Assembly (NCBI RefSeq): GCF_003054325.1
Contig: NZ_QBKU01000002.1
Span: 310,001-374,000, forward strand
DNA: 64,000 nucleotides
Reading direction: 5' to 3'
DNA from: Sulfitobacter mediterraneus
Lineage (GTDB): Bacteria > Pseudomonadota > Alphaproteobacteria > Rhodobacterales > Rhodobacteraceae
The notes under the pieces are model-generated. The model did no database searches, was not told the origin of the DNA, and saw only the letters and a program-made list of their open reading frames with translations. Positions 27,364 through 38,065 of the stretch are shown here, in pieces. Position 1 is the first letter of the stretch, and the number at the start of each line of letters is the position of its first letter. The position numbers and the translations under genes were made by a program.

Positions 27364-28698
27364 TCACCAATTGTCGCGGAACCATTTAACCGCGCGCTTG
27401 AGCGACTTTGACGGATAGCTGTCCGCCGGTATCGCAAAGTCCCACCATTCGTCCTGAGGGTGCGCCGCAAAGAGCGAAAGCCCCACCGCCGAGGCAAAGC
27501 CCGGCCCGGTTGCGGCTTGCGGCAACCCATGCACACGCAGGGGCCTGCCAAGGCGCACTTGTTGTCCCAAAATCTTGCTCGCCAGCCCGTCAAGGCCGGG
27601 GATCTGGCTGCCGCCGCCTGTCAGAACGATTTGTTGGCTGGGCAGATGGTCAAAGCCCGCCGCATCAAGGCGCACGCGCACCTCTTCCAGAATCTCTTCG
27701 ACCCGAGGCCGCATGATGCCGATCAGTTCGGCGCGGCTGGCGGTGCGCCGGTCATGTTCGTAATCGCCAGTATCGCCGCCAATTTCGATCATCTCGCGGT
27801 CATCCATCCCGGTGGCGTGCACGCCGCCATAAAACGTTTTGATGCGCTCGGCATTGGCCGTCGGCACCTGAAGGCCCATCGAAATATCGCTGGTGACGTG
27901 ATCGCCGCCCATGCGCACGCTATCCGCAAAAATCATGTGTTTTTTGATGAACACCGACACGCTGGTTGATCCGCCGCCCATGTCGATACAGGCCGCGCCC
28001 AGCTCTTGTTCGTCCTCAACCAGCGCTGAGATCCCCGACACATAGGCAGAAGAAGCAATGCCCGCCAGTTCCAGATCACAACGCTTGATGCAATGTGCCA
28101 GATGCTGCACCGCTGCCGCATCGACCGTCAGCATATGCATATCCACTGACAGTGTATTGCCCAATTGCCCGCGCGGATCGCTAAGGCCAGACCGATGATC
28201 GAGCGCAAAGTTCACCGGCTGCGCATGCATCACTTCGCGGCCCTCGCCGTATTCCGGCACCTCGCAGCCAGCCAGAACATGCGCGACATCCTGTTCGGAC
28301 ACGGTTTGCCCATCCAATTCGATCTGCGCATCCAGCCCATAGCTGCGCGGCTCTGCCCCGGAGAAACAGGCGATCACGTGATCGACGCGGATGCCGGCCA
28401 TCTTCTGTGCGGCCTGCAAGGCAGTGCGAATGGCGCGTTCGGTTTCACCCATTGCGCAGATCTCACCAAAGCGGACCCCGCGAGACCGTGTCGTGGCGGC
28501 ACCAATGACCCGAAAGCCCGCCTGCCCGGCCAGCGATCCGATCTCGCCCTCATCGCCCAACTGCCCCGCCCCGTCAAAGCGCAGAACAAGGCAGGCGATC
28601 TTGGAACTGCCCACATCCAAAACGGCCACAACACCGCGCTGCATGGCGAGTTTTCGCATGTGCCGCATAGACCGTTGGCTGTCATATAGATTTGTCAT
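27364..28698 (-). CDS. ftsA: Cell division protein FtsA
   Basis: 444-residue actin-like protein that tethers FtsZ to the membrane and recruits later division proteins. The ATPase features GVVAVLDVGSSKIACLVLRF (phosphate 1), AACIDMGGGSTSVSVF (phosphate 2) and QIVLTGGGSQIPGL (adenosine) are present, as is the 1C domain (residues about 95-170). The tail ends VKWFRDNW, an amphipathic membrane-targeting helix. Start at 28698; ftsQ ends 31 bp upstream. Confidence 0.97.
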   Translation of the reverse strand: MTNLYDSQRSMRHMRKLAMQRGVVAVLDVGSSKIACLVLRFDGAGQLGDEGEIGSLAGQAGFRVIGAATTRSRGVRFGEICAMGETERAIRTALQAAQKMAGIRVDHVIACFSGAEPRSYGLDAQIELDGQTVSEQDVAHVLAGCEVPEYGEGREVMHAQPVNFALDHRSGLSDPRGQLGNTLSVDMHMLTVDAAAVQHLAHCIKRCDLELAGIASSAYVSGISALVEDEQELGAACIDMGGGSTSVSVFIKKHMIFADSVRMGGDHVTSDISMGLQVPTANAERIKTFYGGVHATGMDDREMIEIGGDTGDYEHDRRTASRAELIGIMRPRVEEILEEVRVRLDAAGFDHLPSQQIVLTGGGSQIPGLDGLASKILGQQVRLGRPLRVHGLPQAATGPGFASAVGLSLFAAHPQDEWWDFAIPADSYPSKSLKRAVKWFRDNW

Positions 28699-28729
28699 CG
28701 TCTCACCGCCTCATGTCGCAGGTCCAGCA

Positions 28730-29623
28730 TCACTGGCCCGAAATCTGTTTGATCTGCCACCATTGTTTTGTGGCTTCTTCGCTCATCCTCACGGTCGGCC
28801 TTTGGGCCAACCGCATATCCACAACCAACACATCACGGCTGAGAACCTCTTGTGCGCCTTCCAGAGCGATCACCCGTTCCAACGCTTGTACCGCGCCGGT
28901 TTCGGGCAACATGATCCGCTGATCACGGTCCAGAACCACATCCCAGCGCCGCTCGCCCACACGGACCAAACCGCGCAGGCGCTTTCCAATCGGCGCGGTT
29001 GCGTTGATCAGGCGCAACGCCTGCGGTACCTGCGCTTCTGCGCCCGGTCCCGCGATCAATGGAAGATCAGGACGTGCGCCGCGGCTGCCAATCACTTCGA
29101 CCCGCGCGCCGCCCTCATCCACCAGAACCAATTCATCTTCGGTGCGCCAAACCGCAACCGGAATGCGCGGTGTCACATCCACCTGCAAAATTCCGCCCGG
29201 TTTGATCCGCACACTGGCATTCTTGACGCCGTCCAGATCGGTGATCTGCTGGCGCAACTCTGTCACATCAAGGTCAAAGGAACTGGCGGGAAATTCGACC
29301 GGAACCAGCGCCCGCACATTTGCGGCAAGCGCCCCTGTCGCCCCATCTACAGCCATCAGCTTGACCATAAATTCAGGGCGCTCTTCGATGCTGCGCCGCG
29401 CATCGGACACCGCAAGCGCAATCGCCTCGCGGCGTTCCTCACTCGACAGGTAAATCGTAGCGGCCATCAAGGTCAGGCAAAATGGAACCCCGGCCCGCAG
29501 ACCCAGCCGAAACCCCGGCGTCAGCATCAACCGCTGCATGCGCCACGACCAGCGCGATGGCGCGGGATCGGCCTTGGCCTTGGCCGATTTGGCAGAGCTG
29601 CGGCGCAGGGTCAGCGGGAACAT
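28730..29623 (-). CDS. ftsQ: Cell division protein FtsQ
   Basis: 297 residues from an ATG at 29623 that follows GGAGG, so the start lies 13 bp inside the end of ddl. One membrane segment (about residues 38-58) follows a basic cytoplasmic N-terminus, then a POTRA domain (FDLDVTELRQQITDLDGVKN, IPVAVWRTEDEL) and the FtsQ beta domain. It bridges early and late divisome proteins. A longer frame from 29674 exists but ignores the ribosome site. Confidence 0.94.
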   Translation of the reverse strand: MFPLTLRRSSAKSAKAKADPAPSRWSWRMQRLMLTPGFRLGLRAGVPFCLTLMAATIYLSSEERREAIALAVSDARRSIEERPEFMVKLMAVDGATGALAANVRALVPVEFPASSFDLDVTELRQQITDLDGVKNASVRIKPGGILQVDVTPRIPVAVWRTEDELVLVDEGGARVEVIGSRGARPDLPLIAGPGAEAQVPQALRLINATAPIGKRLRGLVRVGERRWDVVLDRDQRIMLPETGAVQALERVIALEGAQEVLSRDVLVVDMRLAQRPTVRMSEEATKQWWQIKQISGQ

Positions 29624-30531
29624 GTCGCGTCCTCCACCATCCAGGCGCAAAGCTCGGGAAAAGAGATGCCGCAAGCCGCAGCCTGTTCCGGCGTCAGTGA
29701 TGTGGCAGTCATGCCCGGCTGCGTGTTGGTCTCAAGCAGCACCAAACCGTCGGCGCCCTTGCTTTCATCCCAACGGTAATCCGTGCGGCTGACACCCCGG
29801 CACCCCAAAGCATTATGCGCCCGCAAAGCATACTCAAGGCAGAGCTCAAAAATTTCAGCCGGCACATCGGCAGGCACCACATGGGATGATCCGCCCTCTT
29901 TGTACTTGGCGTCATAATCATACCAACCGGTGGTCAGGATATCCGTCACCGTCAACGCCCGCTGGCCCATCACTGTGGTGGTCAATTCGCGCCCCGGCGC
30001 AAAGGCTTCGACCATCACAAACTCTGGCATTTCGGGGCCAAGCTGCGGCGGGCCGTTGTTTTCCGCGCCCACCAGATAGACCCCAACGGAGGATCCTTCG
30101 TTGTTGGGTTTGACCACATAGGGCGGCGTCATCACGTGATCGCGGCGCACATCATCGGCGGCGGCAATTGTGCTTTGCACAACCGGTAGGCCAACACTGC
30201 GGTAAATCTCTTTGGTGCGCTGTTTGTCCATCGCCAACGCCGATGACAGCACCCCCGAATGGCTGTAGGGGATCTGCATCCATTCCAGCAAACCCTGCAC
30301 ACAGCCATCTTCGCCCCAACGGCCATGCAGGCAGTTGAGAACAGCGTCTGGTTTTATCTGTGTCAAAACGGCAGCAAGGTCGGGGCCTGCATCGACCTCG
30401 ATCACCTTGTAGTTCCGTTCCCTTAGTGCGGCTGCGCAGGCTTGCCCACTGGACAGCGAGACCTCGCGCTCTGCCGAGGGGCCACCCATCAATACCGCCA
30501 CTGTCGGGGTTGTCCTGCTCGACGTACCCAC
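29611..30531 (-). CDS. ddl: D-alanine--D-alanine ligase
   Basis: 306-residue ATP-grasp ligase making the D-Ala-D-Ala dipeptide for peptidoglycan. Diagnostic pieces: VAVLMGGPSAEREVSLSSG at the N-terminus, CLHGRWGEDGCVQGLLE, YVVKPNNEGSSVGVYLV and the C-terminal LLETNTQPGMTATSLTPEQA. The start is a GTG at 30531 with AAGG eight bases upstream. It overlaps ftsQ by 13 bp and follows murB after 64 bp. Confidence 0.95.
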   Translation of the reverse strand: MGTSSRTTPTVAVLMGGPSAEREVSLSSGQACAAALRERNYKVIEVDAGPDLAAVLTQIKPDAVLNCLHGRWGEDGCVQGLLEWMQIPYSHSGVLSSALAMDKQRTKEIYRSVGLPVVQSTIAAADDVRRDHVMTPPYVVKPNNEGSSVGVYLVGAENNGPPQLGPEMPEFVMVEAFAPGRELTTTVMGQRALTVTDILTTGWYDYDAKYKEGGSSHVVPADVPAEIFELCLEYALRAHNALGCRGVSRTDYRWDESKGADGLVLLETNTQPGMTATSLTPEQAAACGISFPELCAWMVEDATCSR

Positions 30532-30595
30532 CGGAGTGCCTTTTGTCCCGGACCTTTTGCGGCCCTTATTTTCAGTTTATTTGCCGATTTTCGGC

Positions 30596-31543
30596 TTATG
30601 CCTCAGGCACCGGATCGCCTAAAAATTCACCGATGCGCATGATTTCCCATTCTAGCCTTATCCCACTGGTTGCGTAAACCTTTTTCCGCACCTCTTCGCC
30701 CAATCTTTCCAGATCTTCGGCGGTGGCCTGATCGGCATTGATCATAAAATTGGAGTGCTTCGGGCTCATCTGGGCGCCGCCAACACGGGCCCCGCGCATG
30801 CCTGCGTCGTCGATGACCTTCCATGCCTTGAGATCATGCACATCATCGGCCTTGCCTGTGCTGGAAAAGCCAGCTGGATTGCGAAATGTGCTGCCCGCGC
30901 TGCGGTCTTTGGTCGGCTGGGTCTCATCGCGCTTGCGCAATTGATCTTCCATACGGGCGTGCAATGTCTCTGGATCGCCCTTTGGCGGAGCAAAGGTGGC
31001 ACTCACGATCACCGCGCCAGCCGCTAAGTCGCTTTGACGATAGCGAAAATTGAGATTATCAGCTGTCAGGGTGATCAGCTCTCCAGCACGAGTGACAGCC
31101 TTGGCCGACACAAAATGATCGGCGGTATAGCTGCCATAGCACCCAGCGTTCATGCGCACTGCACCGCCGATGCTGCCCGGAATGGTGCGCAAGAATGTCA
31201 GGTCCAGCCCTGCGTCCGCCGCCTTGCGGGCCACATGGGCATCCAGCGCCGCCGCGCCTGCGGTGACCTGATCACCGTCCACGTCGATCCCGTTAAAACC
31301 GCGCCCCAGACGGATCACCACAGCCCGCAAGCCACCATCGCGCACAATCAGATTGCTGCCCACGCCCATGGGGAAAACCGCCACTGTTTGCGGCAATTCA
31401 CGCAGGAAATCGCGCAGATCGTCCAAATCGGCCGGTTGAAACAGATAATCTGCCAGCCCGCCCACACGCAGCCAGGTCAGATCGTTCAAGGGACGTTGCG
31501 GCGTCAGCTTGCCGCGCACGGGGGGGAAATTCTCATCAGTCAT
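30596..31543 (-). CDS. murB: UDP-N-acetylenolpyruvoylglucosamine reductase MurB
   Basis: 315-residue FAD enzyme that reduces UDP-GlcNAc-enolpyruvate to UDP-MurNAc. Motifs include [47 protein letters not shown] and, later, [18 protein letters not shown] (active-site Ser region). The C-terminus includes [14 protein letters not shown]. It lies after three small membrane genes in the murC-murB interval and 31 bp from the nearest of them. Confidence 0.95.
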   Translation of the reverse strand: MTDENFPPVRGKLTPQRPLNDLTWLRVGGLADYLFQPADLDDLRDFLRELPQTVAVFPMGVGSNLIVRDGGLRAVVIRLGRGFNGIDVDGDQVTAGAAALDAHVARKAADAGLDLTFLRTIPGSIGGAVRMNAGCYGSYTADHFVSAKAVTRAGELITLTADNLNFRYRQSDLAAGAVIVSATFAPPKGDPETLHARMEDQLRKRDETQPTKDRSAGSTFRNPAGFSSTGKADDVHDLKAWKVIDDAGMRGARVGGAQMSPKHSNFMINADQATAEDLERLGEEVRKKVYATSGIRLEWEIMRIGEFLGDPVPEA

Positions 31544-31574
31544 GTCGCGGGACTAGCGGCAAATCTGGTGCGGG

Positions 31575-31868
31575 TCAAACATCGCTTTGGTCCACACGGC
31601 TGGCCACCCAAGCGCGGTGAATGCGTCCAGCAAACCAACCCGCCCCAAAGGCGCAAAGCGCATAAAGAACCGCCGAGGCCTGGGCAATCAACGCGTTGAT
31701 CTCAAAGGGATGCGCGTTCAGCCAGCCCATCATCCAGATCATATTGAGCCCTAATCCGATGATCAAAACCGCAATGAACCGTTTGATATTGAAATGAAAT
31801 CCAGTCCAAGCGCAAGCTGCCATCCAGACCGCCAGCACCGCAACAAGCGAGGCAACCAGCAGGCTCAT
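31575..31868 (-). CDS. Small membrane protein in the murC-murB interval (97 residues)
   Basis: 97 residues with about three hydrophobic segments (LVASLVAVLAVWMAACAW, FIAVLIIGLGLNMIWMMGWL, and IAQASAVLYALCAFGAGWF). The ATG at 31868 lies inside the upstream 88-residue gene with a 4-bp ATGA overlap, so it is translated by coupling; a longer open frame reaching 32102 is just read-through of the neighbouring sequence. The function is unknown. Position between murC and murB suggests a role near peptidoglycan or divisome assembly, but only by context. Confidence 0.6.
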   Translation of the reverse strand: MSLLVASLVAVLAVWMAACAWTGFHFNIKRFIAVLIIGLGLNMIWMMGWLNAHPFEINALIAQASAVLYALCAFGAGWFAGRIHRAWVASRVDQSDV

Positions 31869-32131
31869 TCCGCCGCGCCATCCCGGCGCAGCACCACACG
31901 GCGCAACCACCGGCCCAGATAGATCACCGGCCAGCGCAGCACCGAACAGGCCCCCGCCAGAACCAAAAGCGCCACCCAAGGCCCATGTTGAACGGCAACG
32001 TAACCCACGACCGGCAGGCCCAATGCGATAAGAATATAGGCGTTGCGCCAATGCTGGTCTTTGCTGGGTGTCATGGCCAGCACATTGGCCACTACGGCCC
32101 ACAAACAGGCCAACGTCAGGGAAAGACTCAT
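31865..32131 (-). CDS. DUF2484-like small membrane protein, copy 2
   Basis: 88 residues, three hydrophobic segments ([51 protein letters not shown]) and a basic C-terminus RWPVIYLGRWLRRVVLRRDG. Similar proteins, DUF2484 as I recall the name, are a fixture between murC and murB in Rhodobacterales. It overlaps both neighbours by 4 bp. It looks like a divergent paralogue of the adjacent 83-residue protein: both end in a hydrophobic run then R-(W/N)-P-x-x-(Y/F)-L. Confidence 0.75.
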   Translation of the reverse strand: MSLSLTLACLWAVVANVLAMTPSKDQHWRNAYILIALGLPVVGYVAVQHGPWVALLVLAGACSVLRWPVIYLGRWLRRVVLRRDGAAE

Positions 32132-32379
32132 TCCGGCACCTGCGGATTTTGCCCGCGCAGCTTTGCGATCAGGAATTTCAGCGGGTTACGGTACATTGAG
32201 ACAAATGCAGCCAGCGCCAGTGCCGCAATCAGCCAGCCCATCTGCAATCCGATCATCACGATCAGAACAGGTGCCGCCAGCAAAAGCGCCACCCCCGGCA
32301 CATATTGCCGCCGCATGGGCAACATCGCCACCCCAACGGAGGCAAAGACCCACAACACACAGAGCCAAAGCAAGGTCAC
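32128..32379 (-). CDS. DUF2484-like small membrane protein, copy 1
   Basis: 83 residues with two to three hydrophobic segments ([47 protein letters not shown]) and the tail [25 protein letters not shown] overlaps join it to murC upstream and to the second copy downstream. It belongs to the same small family as its neighbour. The conserved position inside dcw is the only clue to function. Confidence 0.75.
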   Translation of the reverse strand: MTLLWLCVLWVFASVGVAMLPMRRQYVPGVALLLAAPVLIVMIGLQMGWLIAALALAAFVSMYRNPLKFLIAKLRGQNPQVPE

Positions 32380-33797
32380 GCCGCCGCGCCTTTCATGGCT
32401 TTCAACCGGTCTGGAAGCTCATTGGCCCAAGCGCTGATTGTACCAGCGCCAAGGCAGACAACCATGTCCCCCGGACTTGTCTGTTCACGCACCAACCGCG
32501 CCAGATCATCGCCATCCTGCACGGCGCGGGCATGACGGTGGCCGTGGCGGATCAGACCAGCCACCAGACCGTCGCGGTCCGCCCCTTCGATGGGGTCTTC
32601 TCCGGCGGAATAGACATCGGCGATGCCAACCACATCCGCATCGTTGAAGCAGGCACAAAAGTCGTCAAAAAGATCATGCAGACGGCTGTAACGGTGCGGC
32701 TGATGCACCGCGATGACACGACCCTCGGTCGCTTGCCGCGCGGCCTTAAGGACGGCGGCAATCTCAACGGGGTGGTGGCCATAGTCATCAATGATCGTCA
32801 CGCCATCAACTTCGCCCACCTTTGTGAACCGGCGGTTAACGCCGCCAAAGCTGGCCAATGCGCCGCGGATCTCTTCGGCTTTCATGCCCAGATGCCGCGC
32901 CACGGCCACCGCCGATAGGGCGTTGGAGACGTTGTGATCCCCCGGCATCGGCAGGCTGCAATCCTCGATCACGATGTCTTCAGCTTGCAGATAGATATCA
33001 AAATGCGCCACGCCATTTTTGTAATGCAGGTTTCTGGCCCGTACATCGGCCTGCGCGTTGAAGCCATAAGTCACAACACGGCGGTCGGTGATCTTGCCCA
33101 CCAGCGCCTGCACCTCAGGGTGATCGGTGCAGCACACAGCCAGCCCGTAGAACGGAATGTTCGACACAAAATCAAGAAAACCCTGCCGCAGCGTGTCAAA
33201 ATCGCCCCAATGTTCCATATGTTCAGGGTCGATGTTGGTGACAATCGCGATGGTAGCCGGCAGGCGGTTGAAAGTACCGTCACTTTCGTCGGCCTCCACC
33301 ACCATCCATTCGCCCTGCCCCATCCGGGCGTTGGACCCATAGGCGTGAATGATCCCGCCATTGACCACCGTTGGATCGATCCCGCCTTTGACCAGCAGTT
33401 CCGCCACCAGCGTTGTGGTTGTTGTCTTGCCATGGGTGCCTGCGACCGCGATGTTGGATTTCAGGCGCATCAGTTCGGCCAGCATCTCGGCCCGGCGGAC
33501 GATCGGCAGACCAGCGGCGCGCGCGGCGTCAAGCTCCGGGTTGCCCGGCTTGATCGCGGATGAGATCACCACAACCTCGGCATGTTCGATGTTTTCCGCC
33601 TTTTGACCGCCTTCAAACACCGTTGCGCCCAATTCGACCAGCCGGTTGGTGATCTTGCTGGCCTTCAGGTCAGAGCCCTGCACGGTATAGCCGTGGTTCA
33701 GCAACACCTCGGCGATGCCGGACATGCCAATGCCGCCAATACCGACAAAATGGATGGGCCCTACATCGGTGGGCAATTTGGTGGCGGCTGCGTTCAT
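32376..33797 (-). CDS. murC: UDP-N-acetylmuramate--L-alanine ligase MurC
   Basis: 473-residue Mur ligase adding L-Ala to UDP-MurNAc. N-terminal [23 protein letters not shown], the ATP loop [16 protein letters not shown] and the C-terminal [18 protein letters not shown] and [12 protein letters not shown] are typical. It overlaps murG by 4 bp upstream and the first small membrane gene by 4 bp downstream, so this stretch is tightly coupled. Confidence 0.97.
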   Translation of the reverse strand: MNAAATKLPTDVGPIHFVGIGGIGMSGIAEVLLNHGYTVQGSDLKASKITNRLVELGATVFEGGQKAENIEHAEVVVISSAIKPGNPELDAARAAGLPIVRRAEMLAELMRLKSNIAVAGTHGKTTTTTLVAELLVKGGIDPTVVNGGIIHAYGSNARMGQGEWMVVEADESDGTFNRLPATIAIVTNIDPEHMEHWGDFDTLRQGFLDFVSNIPFYGLAVCCTDHPEVQALVGKITDRRVVTYGFNAQADVRARNLHYKNGVAHFDIYLQAEDIVIEDCSLPMPGDHNVSNALSAVAVARHLGMKAEEIRGALASFGGVNRRFTKVGEVDGVTIIDDYGHHPVEIAAVLKAARQATEGRVIAVHQPHRYSRLHDLFDDFCACFNDADVVGIADVYSAGEDPIEGADRDGLVAGLIRHGHRHARAVQDGDDLARLVREQTSPGDMVVCLGAGTISAWANELPDRLKAMKGAAA

Positions 33798-34894
33798 GTC
33801 TGTTTTCCTTTTTGGGCCAGCGCTTCGACCATCTGTGCCAATGCCTCGGCCGCTTCGGGCTTGCCGACCGACAGCGCGGCCAGCGCCATTTGCATGGCCG
33901 CATCAGAGTTGCCAAGCACCATGTGGATTTGTTCTGTCAGGCTTTCGGGGTTCGCCGCGTCTTCCGGCACCATGATTGCCGCGCCTGCCTCTACCAGACC
34001 TCGCGCATTGGCGGTTTGGTGATCGCCGGTGGCCGCAGCAAAGGGGATCAGGATCGAGGGCCGGCCAATCACCGAAATATCCGCAACCGAAGAGGCGCCC
34101 GCGCGGCTGACCACCAGCTGTGCCTCGCTCATCCGGCGCGGCACATCGTCAAAGAACGGCTGCACATCAGCGGAAATTCCGTGTTCGGCATAAAACGCGG
34201 ACACCCGTTCACCATCCTCATCCCGCGCCTGATGGCTGACCCGGATATTGCGCAGCATCTCCATCGGCAGGTTGGCAATGGCAGGCGGAACAACGTCGCT
34301 CAGGATACGCGCGCCCTGCGAGCCGCCCATCACCAATAGTTCCATCGGATAGTCCCCCGGCGCGATATAGCCAGCGCCCGCGCGGTCCAGTACCGCACCG
34401 CGCACCGGATTGCCCACATGCACGCCCTCCACCCCTTCGGGCAGGGTCGTGGGCCATGTGCCGCAGGCCACCGCATCGACGCGTTTGGAAAACACCTCGT
34501 TCACCCGGCCCAGGACACCGTTTTGTTCATGAATCATCCGCGGCAGCCGCAAGGCCCAAGCCGCGCCCAGCGCCGGAATGGACGGATAGCCGCCAAATCC
34601 TACAACCGCCGCAGGCCGGTCGCGCAGCATCCGCGCCATAGCGCTCAGCGCCCCCGCACCGATGCGCAGCGGCACCATTGCCTTGGCCGCCAAACCGCCA
34701 CGGGCAAAGGTCGCCGAGCTGACCTGCACAATCTCAACCGCATCCGGGAAGCCACCCGTGTAACGCGCCCCGCGCGCATCCGTCGACAGGCGCACCCGCC
34801 AGCCGCGGGCCAGCATCACCTCGGCCAGCGCCTGCGCGGGGAACATATGCCCGCCGGTGCCTCCGGCTGCGATAATCAAAAGCGGTGCCGTCAT
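33794..34894 (-). CDS. murG: Lipid II synthase glycosyltransferase MurG
   Basis: 366 residues. MurG adds GlcNAc to lipid I on the inner membrane. The N-terminal glycine-rich loop [39 protein letters not shown] and the nucleotide-sugar site [20 protein letters not shown] with [19 protein letters not shown] are present. AAGGAGACGGCC precedes the ATG at 34894; the open frame extends upstream to 35023 but overlaps ftsW's end without homology. ftsW is 31 bp upstream. Confidence 0.97.
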   Translation of the reverse strand: MTAPLLIIAAGGTGGHMFPAQALAEVMLARGWRVRLSTDARGARYTGGFPDAVEIVQVSSATFARGGLAAKAMVPLRIGAGALSAMARMLRDRPAAVVGFGGYPSIPALGAAWALRLPRMIHEQNGVLGRVNEVFSKRVDAVACGTWPTTLPEGVEGVHVGNPVRGAVLDRAGAGYIAPGDYPMELLVMGGSQGARILSDVVPPAIANLPMEMLRNIRVSHQARDEDGERVSAFYAEHGISADVQPFFDDVPRRMSEAQLVVSRAGASSVADISVIGRPSILIPFAAATGDHQTANARGLVEAGAAIMVPEDAANPESLTEQIHMVLGNSDAAMQMALAALSVGKPEAAEALAQMVEALAQKGKQT

Positions 34895-34925
34895 GGCCGT
34901 CTCCTTGTGCCGCCCTCTGGCACGG

Positions 34926-36095
34926 TCAGCGTGCCCGGCCGCGGCCCAGTATATCAGAAATCTCGCCCTGGGGCCTTGTGCGGGTAAAGGCAAGCAACAT
35001 GCCAACCGCGATCCCGGATGCAATCACCGAACTACCGCCATAGCTGACAAACGGCAAGGTCATGCCTTTGGCCGGCAGCAAACGCACTGCAACACCCATA
35101 TTGATCATCGCCTGAACCCCAAACATACAAGCCAGTCCCGTGCCCGCCAGCCGGATAAATGGATCACGCTCGCGCACCAGCCGCAGCAGCGACCGCACCA
35201 CCACACCGGAATACAGCAGGATAATACACAGAACGAGGATCAGCCCGTATTCTTCGGCCGCCACCGCGATGATGAAATCCGTATGCGCATCCGGCAAGGA
35301 CCATTTCACCTGCCCCTCGCCCACACCCACACCAAAGAGCCCGCCCTCGCGGATCGCATTGGTGGCATAGCCAAGCTGCGTTGTGGGATCGACATCGGGG
35401 CTGAGAAAGCCATCAATGCGCCGGGCGAAGTGTTCGGAATTGGAATAGGCCACCGTGCCAGCAACAACAACAAGACCAGCCATACCGACCAACAGTGTGA
35501 TCGGCGCACCAGCCACAAAATACATCACGCCCCAACCGAACAGCACCAGACAGGCCTGCCCAAAGTCAGGCTGCATCGCCAGCATCAGCACAATCGCAAT
35601 GCACAGCGCAAAAGACCACAGCCGCCCCGGAGGACCGTTAATCTCTTGACTTGCGGCCATCATCCAGGCCGCCGCCACGACAAAACCGGGTTTGAGAAAT
35701 TCGGATGGCTGGATCGAGGCAAAGCCAAGCGAATACCAGCGCACCGCGCCCTTGCCAAAATCCGTACCCAGAAACGGCAGCAACGCCAACGCCACAAAGG
35801 CGCAAATAAACCCAAGCACCGCCAACCGCCGCACCAGAACCGGCGACATCATCGAGGTCAGCACCATCGCGATCATCGCCAGAGCGCCAAAAAACGCCTG
35901 TCGCTGCACATAATGAAAGGGTTCAAACCCGTTTTTGGCGGCCAAGGGCGGCGATGCCGCAAGCCCCAGCAACATGCCAACCAGAAACAGCATGAGGATG
36001 CAGGACATCGCCCATCTATCAACTGTACGCCACCATTTTGGAAGAATCGGTTCGCCATCCCGTACCGGGACCGCACCATAGACCATTTCTGTCAT
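34926..36095 (-). CDS. ftsW: SEDS-family glycosyltransferase FtsW
   Basis: 389 residues, about ten membrane segments. FtsW is the septal peptidoglycan polymerase partnered with FtsI. SEDS features: [18 protein letters not shown] at the N-terminus, [23 protein letters not shown] loop sequence ([17 protein letters not shown]), [17 protein letters not shown], and the C-terminal [20 protein letters not shown]. Because the flavoprotein gene upstream of the peroxiredoxin is on the other strand, ftsW must be transcribed from a promoter after that gene, perhaps together with the peroxiredoxin-like gene. Confidence 0.96.
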   Translation of the reverse strand: MTEMVYGAVPVRDGEPILPKWWRTVDRWAMSCILMLFLVGMLLGLAASPPLAAKNGFEPFHYVQRQAFFGALAMIAMVLTSMMSPVLVRRLAVLGFICAFVALALLPFLGTDFGKGAVRWYSLGFASIQPSEFLKPGFVVAAAWMMAASQEINGPPGRLWSFALCIAIVLMLAMQPDFGQACLVLFGWGVMYFVAGAPITLLVGMAGLVVVAGTVAYSNSEHFARRIDGFLSPDVDPTTQLGYATNAIREGGLFGVGVGEGQVKWSLPDAHTDFIIAVAAEEYGLILVLCIILLYSGVVVRSLLRLVRERDPFIRLAGTGLACMFGVQAMINMGVAVRLLPAKGMTLPFVSYGGSSVIASGIAVGMLLAFTRTRPQGEISDILGRGRAR

Positions 36096-36251
36096 GGGCT
36101 CTGCCTTACACTGCCTTCAACTGCCGCGTCCTGGCTTCTGCCCGGCACGTCGCCCCTTTTCGGGGTCTAAAAGGCAGCATAACGCGAAAAGCCCCTGTAA
36201 TCTAGTGGATTTCCACCGGAGGATGATCCCCCGGTGGCAGTTCTCCGCGAA
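36096..36251. other. Peroxiredoxin-ftsW spacer with a GC-rich hairpin
   Basis: 156 bp between two minus-strand genes. A stem CCACCGG/CCGGTGG (36213-36219 with 36231-36237) lies just past the peroxiredoxin stop but lacks a T-run, so at most it is a weak or partial terminator. The remainder could carry an ftsW promoter; none is recognisable. Confidence 0.3.
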
Positions 36252-36779
36252 TTACGCCGCGCTGTGGGTTCCGCGCACCGGATAGTCATTGGCGCGGATG
36301 AATTTGATGCCGTTCAGGATGCCCTCCAGCTCTGGCCGGGCAAAGGGGGCATTGGACACATCAAGGATTTGCACATTGCCTTTTTCGTTGATCACAAACA
36401 GGCCAGGTTCGGGGAAGGGCCGGTCGGCTTCCTTGGCGCTGCGCGGGTCCGAGACATAAAGCCCAAGCATTCGCATCTGCGCAATGCTCAGCCCATACCC
36501 CATCGGCAGGGTCAGTTCTTTTTCGTCCACCATCGCCTGCGCTTTTTCCTCAGGATCGCCAGACACTGCGACCACTTCGATGCCCTCGGTGTGGTATTGC
36601 GGCGCCAGATTTTCGAGCTTGGCAAGGTATCTTTTACAGATCGGGCAATGCAGCCCGCGATAAACCACCACCATCTGCCAGTCGAACCCATCTGAGGGCG
36701 TGCCAAGGTTCACTTGCCCCCCGCCCAGCCTCTCTGCGGTCATGGTGGGGAATGCCTGTCCGGCCTCTAGCGTTTTCAT
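36252..36779 (-). CDS. Peroxiredoxin-like (AhpC/TSA) protein
   Basis: 175 residues, thioredoxin fold. The redox site is CPIC in VVYRGLHCPICKRYLAKLE (about residues 45-48), a two-Cys arrangement of the peroxiredoxin-like AhpC/TSA subgroup rather than the PxxxTxxC of classical peroxiredoxins. Other parts are VVAVSGDPEEKAQAM and LFVINEKGNVQILDVSNAPF. AAAGGA precedes the ATG at 36779; the longer frame from 36905 overlaps the divergent gene. It is divergent from the flavoprotein gene, with 107 bp between starts. Substrate and reductant are unknown. Confidence 0.82.
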   Translation of the reverse strand: MKTLEAGQAFPTMTAERLGGGQVNLGTPSDGFDWQMVVVYRGLHCPICKRYLAKLENLAPQYHTEGIEVVAVSGDPEEKAQAMVDEKELTLPMGYGLSIAQMRMLGLYVSDPRSAKEADRPFPEPGLFVINEKGNVQILDVSNAPFARPELEGILNGIKFIRANDYPVRGTHSAA

Positions 36780-36886
36780 GTTTTGTCCTTTCTTGCGTTT
36801 CTCAACCGACTTAACGCCCCATACCGGGGCGGCAATCCCCCTCACAGCATCTTGACCACCCCGACCAAAGCAGGCAGAGCCGCCCC

Positions 36887-38065
36887 ATGCAGGTGGATAC
36901 AGCAATCATAGGTGCAGGCGCGGCAGGCATGATGTGCGCAGCCCATGCGGGCGGTAAGGTGCTGCTGATTGATCACGCCAAGGCGCCCGGTGAAAAGATC
37001 CGCATTTCCGGTGGCGGGCGCTGCAATTTTACCAATATGTATTGCGATCCCGGCAGTTTCCTCTCTGGCAATCCGCATTTCGTCAAATCCGCCCTGGCCC
37101 GTTACACCCAATGGGACTTTGTTGAACTGGTCGATCAACACGGCATCAAATGGCACGAAAAGACCTTGGGCCAGCTCTTTTGTGATGTCTCCGCCAAAGA
37201 GATCATCGCCATGCTGCGCGCGTTGATGCAAAAGGCCGGTGTCGATCTGCACCTGCAAAGCCATGCCACAGACATCCGTAAGACAGTTAGCGGCTTTGCC
37301 CTGACCCTGCATGGACCTGAGGGCGATACATCAGTGACCGCAAATAACCTCGTGATCGCAACAGGCGGAAAATCCATCCCCAAGATGGGCGCAACGGGCT
37401 TTGCCTATGATGTCGCCGCTGCGTTTGGCCTTCCGGTGACAGAGACCCGCGCGGGATTGGTGCCCTTCACATTCACCGATGCGCGGTTCGCCCCGATCTC
37501 AGGCACCGCGGTCCCTGCCCGTGTAGGCGCTGGCGGCACCAGCTTTGATGAGGCACTGCTCTTCACCCATCGCGGGCTGTCAGGACCAGCGGTCTTGCAA
37601 GCCTCCTCCTATTGGCAGGATGGCGCGCCGATCACCGTCAATCTGGACCCGCACACCGCGCTGTTCGACGCGCTCCGAGACCAGCGTCAAAACTATGGCC
37701 GCCGCAATTTCACCACCGAACTGTCCGCCCACCTGCCTTCCAGATTGGTAGATCATCTTGGCGCGATGCATGACCTGACCGGAAATCTGGCCGATTGGTC
37801 CGATGCGCGGCTCATGGCCCTCTGTGACGCCCTGCAAAACTGGCAAATGGTCCCCTCCGGCACCGAAGGATACCGCACCGCCGAAGTGACCCTCGGCGGG
37901 GTAGACACAGATGCACTGTCCTCCAAATCCATGATGGCAAAAACCGTTCCGGGCCTCTATTTCATCGGCGAAGCCGTGGATGTGACCGGTTGGCTCGGCG
38001 GTTACAACTTCCAATGGGCATGGTCTTCTGCAATGGCCGCTGCCCGCGCAGGTGGCCTGACCTAG
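36887..38065 (+). CDS. BaiN/HI0933-type NAD(P)/FAD flavoprotein
   Basis: 392 residues. The dinucleotide motif is at the very N-terminus ([15 protein letters not shown]); HI0933-family signatures include [58 protein letters not shown] and the C-terminal [19 protein letters not shown]. This family holds flavin-dependent reductases of mostly unknown substrate. It is transcribed against the dcw cluster, starts 107 bp from the peroxiredoxin-like gene in the other direction, and overlaps the murD 3' end by 4 bp. Confidence 0.88.
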   Translation: MQVDTAIIGAGAAGMMCAAHAGGKVLLIDHAKAPGEKIRISGGGRCNFTNMYCDPGSFLSGNPHFVKSALARYTQWDFVELVDQHGIKWHEKTLGQLFCDVSAKEIIAMLRALMQKAGVDLHLQSHATDIRKTVSGFALTLHGPEGDTSVTANNLVIATGGKSIPKMGATGFAYDVAAAFGLPVTETRAGLVPFTFTDARFAPISGTAVPARVGAGGTSFDEALLFTHRGLSGPAVLQASSYWQDGAPITVNLDPHTALFDALRDQRQNYGRRNFTTELSAHLPSRLVDHLGAMHDLTGNLADWSDARLMALCDALQNWQMVPSGTEGYRTAEVTLGGVDTDALSSKSMMAKTVPGLYFIGEAVDVTGWLGGYNFQWAWSSAMAAARAGGLT

